A stretch of 64,000 nt of DNA from Bifidobacterium anseris (GTDB taxonomy: Bacteria > Actinomycetota > Actinomycetes > Actinomycetales > Bifidobacteriaceae): the NCBI RefSeq assembly GCF_002860345.1, contig NZ_NMYC01000005.1, positions 124,001-188,000 of the forward strand. Direction: 5' to 3'. Position 1 is the first letter of the stretch, and each line of letters starts with the position of its first letter. Below the pieces are notes generated by a model. It searched no databases. It worked only from the letters and a program-made list of their open reading frames with translations, and had not been told where the DNA came from. This document shows positions 38,292-47,445 of the stretch, in pieces. Both the position numbers and the translations under genes were made by a program.

Positions 38292-39808
38292 CAGGCCTCA
38301 CCTCCCGGACGGGTGTCGTCGAGTGCGCGTTGCGGCAGATTGACGTAGGAATGGGTGCTGATCGGCGCGACGATCTGCGTGACCGAGCCGTCGTCGCCGG
38401 ATACGGCGGCAGCGGATGGTGACGCAGACGCAGCGGAGCGCGCCTCGGCCTGCTGACGGCTGCGCAGCACCGAAAGCGCCTCCATGCGGAAGGTGTCGCT
38501 CAGTTCGTCGGATTGCGGCTTGTTCGCCGCGTTCGAGATGACGATGAGCAGTGCGGCGAGGATGTAGTTCGCGACGAGCGACGAGCCGCCGGCCGCCATG
38601 TACGGCATCGTCAGACCGGTCAGCGGGATGACGAGCGTGATGCCGCCGACGACGGTGAACACCTGGAACGCCATCGTGAACACGAGGCCGGAGGACAGCA
38701 GTTTGCCGAAGCCGTCCTTGATCTTCATCGCGATGATCATGCCGGCCGCGATGATGAGCAGGTAGAGCATGAGCACGGCGAACAGGCCGACAAGGCCCAG
38801 CTCCTCGCCGGTTGACGCGTAGATGAAATCGGAGTTCGCCAGCGGTGTGACAGTCGGATAGCCCTGACCGAGGCCGGTGCCCATCAGGCCACCCGAGGCG
38901 AGGCCGAACAGGCCCTGCACGATCTGGCTCGAGCCGCCCGGATAGCGGCTGTAGATCGCCGGATCGAAGGGATGCAGCCATGCGTCGACGCGGTAGCCGA
39001 CGTGCGCGAAGATGTGCGCGGCGACGACGCAGCCGGCGGCGAAGGCGAGGAAGCCGATGATGACCCAGCTCACGCGGCCGGTGGCGACGTAGAGCATCGC
39101 GACGAACATCGCGAAGAACATCAGCGACGTGCCGAGGTCGTGCTGCATGATGAGCACGCCCATCGATGCGACCCAGACGATGACGATCGGCCCGAGATCC
39201 TTGAACCGCGGCAGCTGCAATGGTCCAAGCTTTTTGCCGCCGACGGCGAGCTGGTCGCGATGGTTGAACAGATAGGACGCGAAGAAGAATGCGAGGAACA
39301 GCTTCGCGAACTCGCCCGGCTGCAGCGAATACGGTCCGATGCCGATCCAGATGCGCGCGCCGCCGATCTCACGGCCGAGGCCGGGAATCATCGGCGAGAG
39401 CAGCAGTACGAGGCCGATGACCATGCTCACATAGGAGAAGCGCCGCAGCACGCGGTAGTCGCGCATGAACACAAACAGCAGATCGCAGCACACGAGCGCA
39501 AGACACAGCCAGATCATCTGTCGTGTCGCGACGTGCGCATCCATCGCCGCGTCGCAGCGTGCAATCACGAGCACACCAATCGACGTGAGCATGAGCACGC
39601 AGGCTACAATCGATTGGTTCGCGTAAGGCTGGAACTTGCAGATGATCGCCCACGTGACGATGAACAGCGCGGCGATGACGCCCATGAGCACGAGCGCCGT
39701 CGTCGGCGGACGACCTTCGGTGCGCGCGAACATCTGGAAGACGCCGATGGCCGTGATGACGAACGCGAAGAGGATCTGCAGCAGATAGCGTATCCGGGTC
39801 TTCGTCAC
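38291..39808 (-). CDS. rodA: SEDS peptidoglycan polymerase (RodA/FtsW family)
   Basis: 505 aa with about ten to twelve membrane segments; the conserved SEDS features ARIWIGIGPYSLQPGEFAKL and the later GEELGLVG are present. Polymerises glycan strands from lipid II together with the class B PBP encoded next. The name rodA rather than ftsW rests on the position in the pknA/pbpA/pstP operon. A cytoplasmic tail of about 75 residues is rich in Ala, Ser and Asp. It overlaps pstP by 4 nt. Confidence 0.94.
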   Translation of the reverse strand: MTKTRIRYLLQILFAFVITAIGVFQMFARTEGRPPTTALVLMGVIAALFIVTWAIICKFQPYANQSIVACVLMLTSIGVLVIARCDAAMDAHVATRQMIWLCLALVCCDLLFVFMRDYRVLRRFSYVSMVIGLVLLLSPMIPGLGREIGGARIWIGIGPYSLQPGEFAKLFLAFFFASYLFNHRDQLAVGGKKLGPLQLPRFKDLGPIVIVWVASMGVLIMQHDLGTSLMFFAMFVAMLYVATGRVSWVIIGFLAFAAGCVVAAHIFAHVGYRVDAWLHPFDPAIYSRYPGGSSQIVQGLFGLASGGLMGTGLGQGYPTVTPLANSDFIYASTGEELGLVGLFAVLMLYLLIIAAGMIIAMKIKDGFGKLLSSGLVFTMAFQVFTVVGGITLVIPLTGLTMPYMAAGGSSLVANYILAALLIVISNAANKPQSDELSDTFRMEALSVLRSRQQAEARSAASASPSAAAVSGDDGSVTQIVAPISTHSYVNLPQRALDDTRPGGEA

Positions 39809-41433
39809 TTCGAATCCTTCTCCTCAGCCGTGGCGGACGGCGACGCCGAAGATGATGCCGAAGATGACGGCGACGGCGAAGCCTTGTCTTTCTTCGACTT
39901 CTCGAGCGCCTCCTTCTGCGCCTTCGCGGCCGCCTTGCGCTGTTCCTGCTCATCCTTCTGCTGTTGCTGCGTCTTCTTGAGCTCCTGCTCGATTTGATCC
40001 GCCTTCGCGACGGCGGCGTCGTAGTCGTCGACGTTGATGCCGTTTTCGAGTTGGTTCTGCCATCCCTCCGGCAGCTCGCTGAACTTCAGATCCGTCTGTT
40101 CGACCGGATGTGACAGCTTGATGCCGAAGATGTCGGTGGGCACGCCCTGGTAGATCGCGATCGTGTCGCCGTCCTTCGCGAGAAAGTACTGCCTTTGGCT
40201 CCACATGTACGCGCCGCCGGCGATGCCGCATAGCGCGAGTACGGCGATGATGATGGTGAGCGTCGCGGCGACGCGGCCGCGGAAGTGACGCGAGCGCGCT
40301 GCCTTCTTCTTCTCGAGCTGCTCGTGGTGGATCGCGGCTGCGACTTCCGGATCGTTCGGATCGGCGCTGTAGCGGCCGTTGCTTTTGCGCACGACCGGGA
40401 TTTCGCCTGTATCCGGATCCTGCAGTTCGCCGGTCTCCTCGCGCACTTCGCTCGTGTGGCCGACGCTCGGCTTCGCCGGCTTGTCGTCGGCCGCCTTGTC
40501 GTCATCCTCGGGACGTGACTGGATGAGTGCGGCGGCGCGTTCCGCCGGCGACGATTTCGCGATGAGCGCGGGCGCTGCGGCGACTGGCTCGTTGACGATG
40601 TCGGCGATCGCGTCGAGCGATGCGCTCGTTGCGCCGCCGATGAGCGGCGTCTGATGGGGGACGTCGAAGGAGTCGGCGTTGAGCGCGAGTGTCGCGTCGG
40701 CGATGACCGCCGTCACGTTGTCGGTGCTGCCGGCACGCAACGCCATCGAAACGAGCCGCTGCGCGCATTCCTCGGGATCGGTCGCTGAGAGCATCGTCTC
40801 TTCAATCGTCGAATCCTCGAGCACGCCGCACAGGCCGTCGGAGCACAGCAGCAGACGGTCGCCGGGGTGGGCGACGCGGATCGAGATGTCGGGGCGCGCG
40901 TCGATGTCGAAGTCGCCGAGCACGCGCATGACGACGTTGCGCTGCGGATGGTTGCGCGCCTCGGATTCACTGATGCGCTTCGTGTCGATGAGATGCTGGA
41001 CGTAGCTGTGGTCGCTCGTCAGGCGCATGAGCGCGCCGTCGCGCAGCAGATACGCGCGCGAGTCGCCGATGTGCGCGAGCACCCAGTAGCCGGAGACGAG
41101 CGTGATCGCCGTGATCGTCGTGCCCATGCCGGCGAGTTTGCGCTCGCGTTTCGCCTTGCCGACGATCGCGTCGTGCGCGGCGAGCGTCGACGTCTCCATG
41201 ATCGCGGTCGCGCGCGCGACGTCGCCGCCCGCGCTGTCCTTTTCGATGTGCGCGAGCGAGCGGATCGCGATTGTCGATGCGGTGTCGCCGCCGGCGTGGC
41301 CGCCCATGCCGTCGCAGATCGCGACGAGATGCGCGCCCGCGAACGACGAGTCCTGGTTGTTGGAACGGACGGTGCCGACATCGGAGACCGTCGTCGAATA
41401 CATGTACAACGTGCTGTGCTCTGCGGAGGTCAT
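39805..41433 (-). CDS. pstP: PP2C-type Ser/Thr protein phosphatase PstP
   Basis: 542 aa. PP2C domain 10-240 with metal-binding NNQDSSF, ICDGMGGHAGG, LCSDGLCGVL and DNVTAVIA; then an acidic linker, one membrane helix (AATLTIIIAVLALCGIAGGA) near residue 390-410, and a short external domain ending in a Lys-rich coiled coil and a Ser-rich tail. It reverses phosphorylation by PknA and PknB. It starts 4 nt after the fhaB stop codon. Confidence 0.95.
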   Translation of the reverse strand: MTSAEHSTLYMYSTTVSDVGTVRSNNQDSSFAGAHLVAICDGMGGHAGGDTASTIAIRSLAHIEKDSAGGDVARATAIMETSTLAAHDAIVGKAKRERKLAGMGTTITAITLVSGYWVLAHIGDSRAYLLRDGALMRLTSDHSYVQHLIDTKRISESEARNHPQRNVVMRVLGDFDIDARPDISIRVAHPGDRLLLCSDGLCGVLEDSTIEETMLSATDPEECAQRLVSMALRAGSTDNVTAVIADATLALNADSFDVPHQTPLIGGATSASLDAIADIVNEPVAAAPALIAKSSPAERAAALIQSRPEDDDKAADDKPAKPSVGHTSEVREETGELQDPDTGEIPVVRKSNGRYSADPNDPEVAAAIHHEQLEKKKAARSRHFRGRVAATLTIIIAVLALCGIAGGAYMWSQRQYFLAKDGDTIAIYQGVPTDIFGIKLSHPVEQTDLKFSELPEGWQNQLENGINVDDYDAAVAKADQIEQELKKTQQQQKDEQEQRKAAAKAQKEALEKSKKDKASPSPSSSASSSASPSATAEEKDSK

Positions 41434-41437
41434 CGGC

Positions 41438-41980
41438 TCACCTCAGTTCGAAGGTGGTCGCGCCGATGCGCACGGGGATGCGCGGCGCGAGGATCGTGGG
41501 CGCGGTGATGCGCTGCTGGTTGACCACGGTTCCGTTCGTGCTGTGCAGGTCCTCGATGGCCCACTGGTGCGAGCGCTCGTCCGGGTAGACGCGCGCATGG
41601 TGCGACGAGACGAATTCGTCGTCGAGCACGACGGTGTTCGAGGCCGCGCGGCCCAACGTGATGACGGATGAGTTCAGCGGCACCGAGGTGCCGGCGAGCG
41701 GGCCGTCGATGATGACGAGCAGCGTCGGCTGCTTGTCCGCGGCCGTCACCGGCATCGCGCCGCTCGCCGGATGGTTCGGCGTTGAATTGGCGGGGGTGGC
41801 GGCGACCGGCGTATCGGCCTTCCTGCGGACCTCACGTTCCTTTTTGCGGCGTGCGCGCGACTTGCGTGGGCTGTAGGAGGCCACGTCGCGGTACAGCGAA
41901 CGGGCGATGCTCCAGACGAAGACCCACAGCAGGATGAGGAACGCGTATTTCAGTACCGCGAAGGTAAGTTCGGTAATCAT
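41438..41980 (-). CDS. fhaB: FHA-domain membrane protein FhaB (FipA-like)
   Basis: 180 aa. An N-terminal membrane helix (FAVLKYAFLILLWVFVWSIA) is followed by a basic linker with YSPRKSRARRKKEREVRRKA and a C-terminal FHA domain (VITLGRAASNTVVLDD, SSHHARVYPD, LHSTNGTVVN). FHA domains bind phosphothreonine; in mycobacteria the equivalent protein links PknA signalling to FtsZ/FtsQ. Second gene of the operon, 21 nt after fhaA. Confidence 0.94.
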   Translation of the reverse strand: MITELTFAVLKYAFLILLWVFVWSIARSLYRDVASYSPRKSRARRKKEREVRRKADTPVAATPANSTPNHPASGAMPVTAADKQPTLLVIIDGPLAGTSVPLNSSVITLGRAASNTVVLDDEFVSSHHARVYPDERSHQWAIEDLHSTNGTVVNQQRITAPTILAPRIPVRIGATTFELR

Positions 41981-42001
41981 AACGGCAATCGGTGTCCCGG
42001 T

Positions 42002-42703
42002 TTACTCCTGATCCTGCGACGACGCCCAGTAGAGGATGCGCGTGCGGCCGATCGTGATCGTGTTGCCGTCGAGCAGCGTGGCCGCCGGCACCTGATGGCC
42101 TTCGACGTAGGTGCCGTTCGTCGAGCCGAGATCACGGGCGATGACGCCGTTGTCGGTGATGTCGATCTCCAGATGCTTGCGGGAGATGCCGGGATCGTCG
42201 ATGACGATGTCGCAGCCGGAGCCGCGTCCGATGATCGTCTTGCTCTTCGTCAGCAGATACTGGCTGTTGTTCACTTCGAGCATCGGGCAGTCCTCGGCCT
42301 GCGCGTCCGTCGTCACCGGGACCGCGTTGCCCTGCACGGATTCGCTCGTGAGCTTGAAGTTGCCCTTCGACAGTTCGAGATCCTCCTCGAACACGACGAC
42401 GACGGGGCCTACGAACGCGTAATGCTGGCTCTTCGCGTACTTCGTGAGGTTGTCGGCGAGCTCGTTGGCGAGCGCTTCCGATCCCCACTGCTCGATGCGG
42501 TCGAAATCGGGGGTGCTCAGCTTGAAGCGATACTCGTTCGGCGCGACCGTGCGTTCGCGACCCACCGGCATGGCCGATTCGTCGATCTCGCGTTCGAGCG
42601 CGCTCGTCAGATCGACGGGCTGCAGGTCCTTGGAGCCGAATTTCGCGAACACTCCGTTGACCGCGCCTTCAACGCTTTTCTCAAAACGGTCAAGAACGCT
42701 CAT
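42002..42703 (-). CDS. fhaA: FHA-domain protein FhaA
   Basis: 233 aa. An N-terminal DUF3662 domain (MSVLDRFEKSVEGAVNGVFA onward) and a C-terminal FHA domain (TIIGRGSGCDIVID, GISRKHLEID, LGSTNGTYVEG). Cytoplasmic adaptor that recognises phosphorylated partners, such as MviN in mycobacteria. Start at 42703 with AAAGGGA upstream; the longer open frame upstream is not coding. First gene of the operon fhaA-fhaB-pstP-rodA-pbpA-pknA-pknB. The central proline/glutamine linker of mycobacterial FhaA is much shorter here. Confidence 0.94.
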   Translation of the reverse strand: MSVLDRFEKSVEGAVNGVFAKFGSKDLQPVDLTSALEREIDESAMPVGRERTVAPNEYRFKLSTPDFDRIEQWGSEALANELADNLTKYAKSQHYAFVGPVVVVFEEDLELSKGNFKLTSESVQGNAVPVTTDAQAEDCPMLEVNNSQYLLTKSKTIIGRGSGCDIVIDDPGISRKHLEIDITDNGVIARDLGSTNGTYVEGHQVPAATLLDGNTITIGRTRILYWASSQDQE

Positions 42704-42999
42704 AGTAGTCCCTTTCTTATTCCTGTCCCATCCTACGCTTGGTCGCGAACCGCGCCGGCCTTTGTGACTGCCGGACGAATGCCCGTCCGCGTCGGACGTC
42801 GCCGTGGACAGCGCTGCAGGACGCGCCGCGCACGTCATGCACATATGACTCATGATATATGAATACGTCTGTTCCCATCATTTATACGGATATGCGATGA
42901 CGATGCGCACTGTCGATGCACACTGCCGATATCCGCGCGCCCGCGCGGGCGGCGCGCGTTCAGCCAATGCGCAGGCTTGCAGTGCTAGCGTAATGCGGT

Positions 43000-45378
43000 A
43001 TGACGCAAACCACTGTGCAGATGAATGATCACCTCCCCGCCGATTCCTCGATCCCCGACTACGCCACTGCGAAAGCGCGCACACTGCGCTTCAGCTGCGG
43101 CGCCCCGCGCAGCCCGCGGCTGCTCGGCGACGGATCGCGGATGCTGTTCCTGCGCTCCGACGGCGCCGAGGACACCGTGACGTCGCTGTGGATGGGCGAG
43201 GCCGACGGCACCGAGACGCTGCTCGCCGATCCGCGCGCGCTGCTTGCCGACGCCGATGCCGAGGACGTGCCCGAGGCCGAGCGCGCCCGCCGCGAACGCG
43301 CGCGAGAAGGCGGCAGCGGCATCGTCTCCTATTGCGTTGACGCGGGCGGCCGCGTCGTCGTCTTCACGATCAACGATCAGCTGTTCGTCTCGAAGCTCGA
43401 CGCCGAAGCCGCCGTCGCTGACACATATGCGATTGACGTGCATGCCAGCAATGACGTTGATGATGACGCCGACGCCGAGCCGCTGCGCCCGATCCTCAAT
43501 CCGCGCGTGAGCCCCGACGGCACGCGCGTCGCCTATTCGACCGGCGCGGCCGTCATCGTCGTCGATGTCGCCACCGGCATGGCCGGCGTCGCCTACGCGG
43601 TGCCGCAGGACGAACGCGCCGACGTGCACGCCGGCATCGCCGAATTCGCCGCCGCCGAGGAGATGGACCGCTACGACGGATTCTGGTGGGGGCCCGATTC
43701 GCGCACACTGCTTGTTGAACGCTTCGACGCGTCGCCGGAGCCGCTGTGGACGATCAGCGATCCCGCACATCCCGATCGCCGCGGATTCGACCACCGCTAT
43801 CCGCGCGCGCTCACGCACAACGCGATCGTCGAACTCTACGCCGTGCATCTGGGCGACGATCGCCTCAATGCGGAACGCACGGCACTCGTCGACTGGGACA
43901 ACGACGCCTACGAATATCTGGCCGTCGTGCGTTGGGACACCGGTCATATGCCGCTGTTGCGCGTCCTCGACCGCCTGCAGCAGCACGAGCGCATCCTGCG
44001 CGTCGACGTGCCGAAGGAACAGGATTGGAAGCACTATGCGCCCGTCGAGGACGGCGTCGTGCCGCTGATGCCGGTCACCGTCCTCGAGACGCACACCAAC
44101 GAGCAGTGGATCGATCTCATCGGCGGCACGCCCGTCTACACGCCGTCCGGCGCGCTCATCTGCTCGATCAACGACATGGAGAACGACACGAATCGACTGA
44201 CCGTCGACGGACGCCCGTTCACGCCGGTCGGCTGGCAGGTGCGCGCCGTCCTCGACGCCGACGACGAGACCGTCATGTGCGTCGTGCAGCGTTCACCCGA
44301 GCAGGCGCCCGACGTGCCGAAGCAGTGGGCGTCGACGGCAGCCGACCACGACGCGCGCAGCTTCGACGTGGTCGCCTTCGACTACGACGGCAACGTGTAT
44401 CCGGTCACCGACGAGCCGGGCGTGTGGAGCGCTACGCGCGCCGGCGAAGGTCTCGTCGTCACTGGCCGCGACATGGCCGATCCGCGCGCGCAGATGACGC
44501 ACTACTACCGTGGCGAATCCGTCGCCGTCGCCAACAACGCGGCGACGCCGGGACTCGAAATCAACGTGCGTTTTGTACGGCTCGGCGAACGTCGTCTCCA
44601 TGCGGCGATCGTCGCGCCGACCGGTGCGAAATACGCGGACGCGCAATCGCTGCCCGTGCTCATGCACCCCTACGGCGGCCCTGGCTTCCAGGAGGTCACG
44701 ATGAGTCAGACCGCGTATTGGGACGCCCAATGGTGGGCCGAGCAGGGCTACCTCGTCGTCATCGCCGACGGCCGCGGCACGACCGGGCGCGGACCGGCAT
44801 GGGATCGCGCGGTGTACAAGGCGATGAAAGAGGTCACGTTGGAGGACCAGATTGACGCCGTGCACGCGCTCGACGACGCCGTGCGCCGCATCAATGACGC
44901 GTCCGCCTACGGCAGGCACGCGTCGGGCGCCCGCGCACATGGGCTGCCGCGTCCCGAACTCGACCGCGTCGCGATGATCGGATGGTCGTACGGCGGTTTC
45001 CTGTCCGCGCTCGCCGTGCTCGACGCGCCCGACACCTTCGCGGCTGCCTGCGCTGGCGCGCCGCCGACCGACTGGACGTTGTACGACACGTGCTACACCG
45101 AACGCTACCTCGGCGTCGACGAAGCCGACTATGTGCGCAACAGCATCATCGACGACGCGCCGGGGCTGCGCAGGCCGCTCATGCTCATCCACGGCTTCGC
45201 CGACGACAACGTGACGATCGCGCATTCGCTGCGGCTGAGCCACGCGCTGATGGCGGCCGGACGCGACCACACGTTCCTGCCGCTCACCGGCATCACGCAT
45301 ATGACGAACGACCCGACCGTCGCGCGTAACCTGCTGCTGCTCCAGCGCGATTTCCTCAGCCGCGCGCTCGCGCGCTGA
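43000..45378 (+). CDS. S9-family (prolyl oligopeptidase/DPP-like) serine peptidase
   Basis: 792 aa, no signal peptide. An N-terminal beta-propeller (about 1-550) is followed by an alpha/beta hydrolase domain with S663 in GWSYGGFLS, D735 or D736 in HGFADDNV and H767 in GITHMTND. Probably trims proline- or alanine-containing peptides in the cytoplasm, in the manner of dipeptidyl peptidase IV. TAGCGT at 42986-42991 lies 8 bp before the ATG, suggesting a leaderless message. The intergenic DNA 42704-42999 holds the promoters of fhaA and of this gene and nothing else I can name. The coding end forms part of a terminator hairpin. Confidence 0.9.
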   Translation: MTQTTVQMNDHLPADSSIPDYATAKARTLRFSCGAPRSPRLLGDGSRMLFLRSDGAEDTVTSLWMGEADGTETLLADPRALLADADAEDVPEAERARRERAREGGSGIVSYCVDAGGRVVVFTINDQLFVSKLDAEAAVADTYAIDVHASNDVDDDADAEPLRPILNPRVSPDGTRVAYSTGAAVIVVDVATGMAGVAYAVPQDERADVHAGIAEFAAAEEMDRYDGFWWGPDSRTLLVERFDASPEPLWTISDPAHPDRRGFDHRYPRALTHNAIVELYAVHLGDDRLNAERTALVDWDNDAYEYLAVVRWDTGHMPLLRVLDRLQQHERILRVDVPKEQDWKHYAPVEDGVVPLMPVTVLETHTNEQWIDLIGGTPVYTPSGALICSINDMENDTNRLTVDGRPFTPVGWQVRAVLDADDETVMCVVQRSPEQAPDVPKQWASTAADHDARSFDVVAFDYDGNVYPVTDEPGVWSATRAGEGLVVTGRDMADPRAQMTHYYRGESVAVANNAATPGLEINVRFVRLGERRLHAAIVAPTGAKYADAQSLPVLMHPYGGPGFQEVTMSQTAYWDAQWWAEQGYLVVIADGRGTTGRGPAWDRAVYKAMKEVTLEDQIDAVHALDDAVRRINDASAYGRHASGARAHGLPRPELDRVAMIGWSYGGFLSALAVLDAPDTFAAACAGAPPTDWTLYDTCYTERYLGVDEADYVRNSIIDDAPGLRRPLMLIHGFADDNVTIAHSLRLSHALMAAGRDHTFLPLTGITHMTNDPTVARNLLLLQRDFLSRALAR

Positions 45379-45386
45379 GGAAATCG
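45348..45386. terminator. Bidirectional hairpin overlapping the S9 peptidase stop codon
   Basis: CGATTTCCTCAGC pairs with GCTGAGGAAATCG around a GC-rich apex; the stop codon at 45376-45378 is in the stem. The next gene ends at 45398, so both converging genes share the hairpin. Confidence 0.72.
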
Positions 45387-45397
45387 GTCGGCCTTCT

Positions 45398-47218
45398 TCA
45401 ACGCTTGGCGCCGTAGATGCCGGTGGCGATCGTGTCGGCGAAGACCTCGTTGACCTTCGGACGCACAACCTTCATCGACGGCGTCAGGCACTTGTTCTCC
45501 TGCGTGAACGTGACCGGCAGCACGATGAACTTGCGCACCGATTCAGCGCGCGAGACCTCGGCGTTCGCGCGGTCGACGTAGCGCTGGATCTCGGTGGCGA
45601 CCTCCGGCAGTCCGGCGGCCTGCTCGATCGTCAGATCCGCCGGCAGCTTCTGTGTTGGCAGCCAATGCGCGAGACCCTCCTGGTCGAGCGTGACGACGGC
45701 GCCGACGAACGGGCGGTTGTCGCCGACGACGACGGCGTGCTCGACGATCGGGCACGTGGCGATCTCCTGCTCCATCGGGATCGGCGCGACGTTTTTGCCG
45801 CCGGCCGTGATGATGATGTCCTTTGCGCGGCCGGTCAGCGTGATGTGGCCTTCGTCGTCGAGTGTCGCCAGATCGCCGGTCTTCAGCCAGCCGTCGGCAG
45901 CGAAGGTCTCGGCCGTCTTCTCAGGAAGGTTGTGGTATCCACGGAAGACGTTCTGGCCCTTGACCTCGAGCTCGCCGGTCGCCGAGATGCGCACCGACGA
46001 GCCGGGCACCGGCTGGCCGACGGTGCCGATGACGTTGTCGTGGACGCGCGTGAACGCGAAGGGCGCCGCCGTCTCGGTCAGGCCGTAGCCTTGGATCATC
46101 GTCAGGCCGATGCCGTTGAAGAACGTCGCCAGACGGCGGTCGAGCGGCGCGCCGCCGCATGCGAGGTACTTGATGCGCGGGCCGAAGGCGCCGCGAATCG
46201 AGCTGTAGACAAGCTTCTCATAGAGCGCATGCTCGGCGCGCTGCTTCGCGTCCGGGCTGACGCCCTGCTGCTCCATCTCGCTCCATTCGCGCGCGAACTC
46301 GGCGGCCTTTGCGAAGACGCGGCCCTTGAAGCCGGTGCCGGCCTTGCGCGAAGCCGCGTTGTAGACCTTCTCGAACACGCGCGGCACCGACAGCACGAAG
46401 GTCGGTTCGAACACCTGCATGTCGTGAGGCAATGTCTTCGTGCTCGGCAGATAGCCGATGACGCCGGCGTCGGAGGTGAACACGAAGTACTGGATGAATC
46501 GGGCGAAGCAGTGGGCGAGCGGCAGGAACAGTAGCAGTCGCGCATTGCCTTCGAGCATCTCCGGGACGCATTCGGCAGCTGCGCGCGTGATGCTCACGAA
46601 GTTGCGGTGCGTCAGTTCGGCGCCCTTCGGCGCGCCGGTGGAACCCGAGGTGTAGACGATCGTCGCCAGATCGTCGGCGCCGACGCTCGCGATGCGCTCG
46701 TCGAGTTCCTCGTCGGAGATCATGACGCCGAGGCCTTTGAGCGCGGCGATCGCGTCTGCGTCGAGCATCAGGATGCGTTCGAGCTGCGGGCAATGGTCGA
46801 AGACGGAGTCGAGACGGTCGAAACGCTCCTGATTGTCGGCGATCGCGAGCTTCACATCGGAATCGTTGAGGATGCGCTCGGCCTGGATCGCCGAATCAGT
46901 GTCGTAGATCGGCACGGTCACGGCGCCGACGGCAGCGAGCGCGAAGTCGAGCAGACCCCATTCGACGCGCGTCGCAGAGAAGATCGTGACGGCGTTGCCC
47001 TTTGCGATGCCGAACTGGATGAGGCCCTTCGCGATCGCGCGGACCTCGTCGTTGAACTGGCCGGCGGTGAGCGTACTCCACGAACCGTTGGGCTCCTTGT
47101 TCTCGGTGAGCGGGGAATCGGCGCCGGAACGCTCGAGTCGATCGGTCAGCAACGTGTAGATCGTTTCGTTGTCGCGGACGGTGAGCGCATGGCCCGGCGT
47201 CGTGTACTCGGTGAGCAT
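45398..47218 (-). CDS. fadD: Long-chain acyl-CoA synthetase (AMP-binding)
   Basis: 606 aa. The adenylation motif is TIVYTSGSTGAPKGAELTHRN (P-loop near residue 178), then GYGLTETAAPFAF, WLKTGDLATLDDEGHITLTG and the C-terminal GKNVAPIPMEQE. Activates fatty acids to acyl-CoA; since bifidobacteria lack beta-oxidation, use of exogenous fatty acids for lipid synthesis is likely (inference). The ATG at 47218 has GAAGGA eight bases before it; an in-frame ATG at 47245 lacks a site. Length is normal. Confidence 0.92.
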   Translation of the reverse strand: MLTEYTTPGHALTVRDNETIYTLLTDRLERSGADSPLTENKEPNGSWSTLTAGQFNDEVRAIAKGLIQFGIAKGNAVTIFSATRVEWGLLDFALAAVGAVTVPIYDTDSAIQAERILNDSDVKLAIADNQERFDRLDSVFDHCPQLERILMLDADAIAALKGLGVMISDEELDERIASVGADDLATIVYTSGSTGAPKGAELTHRNFVSITRAAAECVPEMLEGNARLLLFLPLAHCFARFIQYFVFTSDAGVIGYLPSTKTLPHDMQVFEPTFVLSVPRVFEKVYNAASRKAGTGFKGRVFAKAAEFAREWSEMEQQGVSPDAKQRAEHALYEKLVYSSIRGAFGPRIKYLACGGAPLDRRLATFFNGIGLTMIQGYGLTETAAPFAFTRVHDNVIGTVGQPVPGSSVRISATGELEVKGQNVFRGYHNLPEKTAETFAADGWLKTGDLATLDDEGHITLTGRAKDIIITAGGKNVAPIPMEQEIATCPIVEHAVVVGDNRPFVGAVVTLDQEGLAHWLPTQKLPADLTIEQAAGLPEVATEIQRYVDRANAEVSRAESVRKFIVLPVTFTQENKCLTPSMKVVRPKVNEVFADTIATGIYGAKR

Positions 47219-47445
47219 GGGAAAATCCTTCGTATCAGCCTTCATCGGGCGGCTTGTCGCATGGCCGCCTCGGCTATCCTACGGTACCGTAGGGAACGCG
47301 CGCCTCGTATGAATCGACAACACACGCCGGCCGCGCTTTGTAGGGAACGCACAATCGATGGACGCGGCGCAGCGCGGCTGCCCCCGGCTACGTCGACGGC
47401 GTGAGCGCGACGCGGTGCGCGCACTCGGCGCTTAGGATGGTCGAT

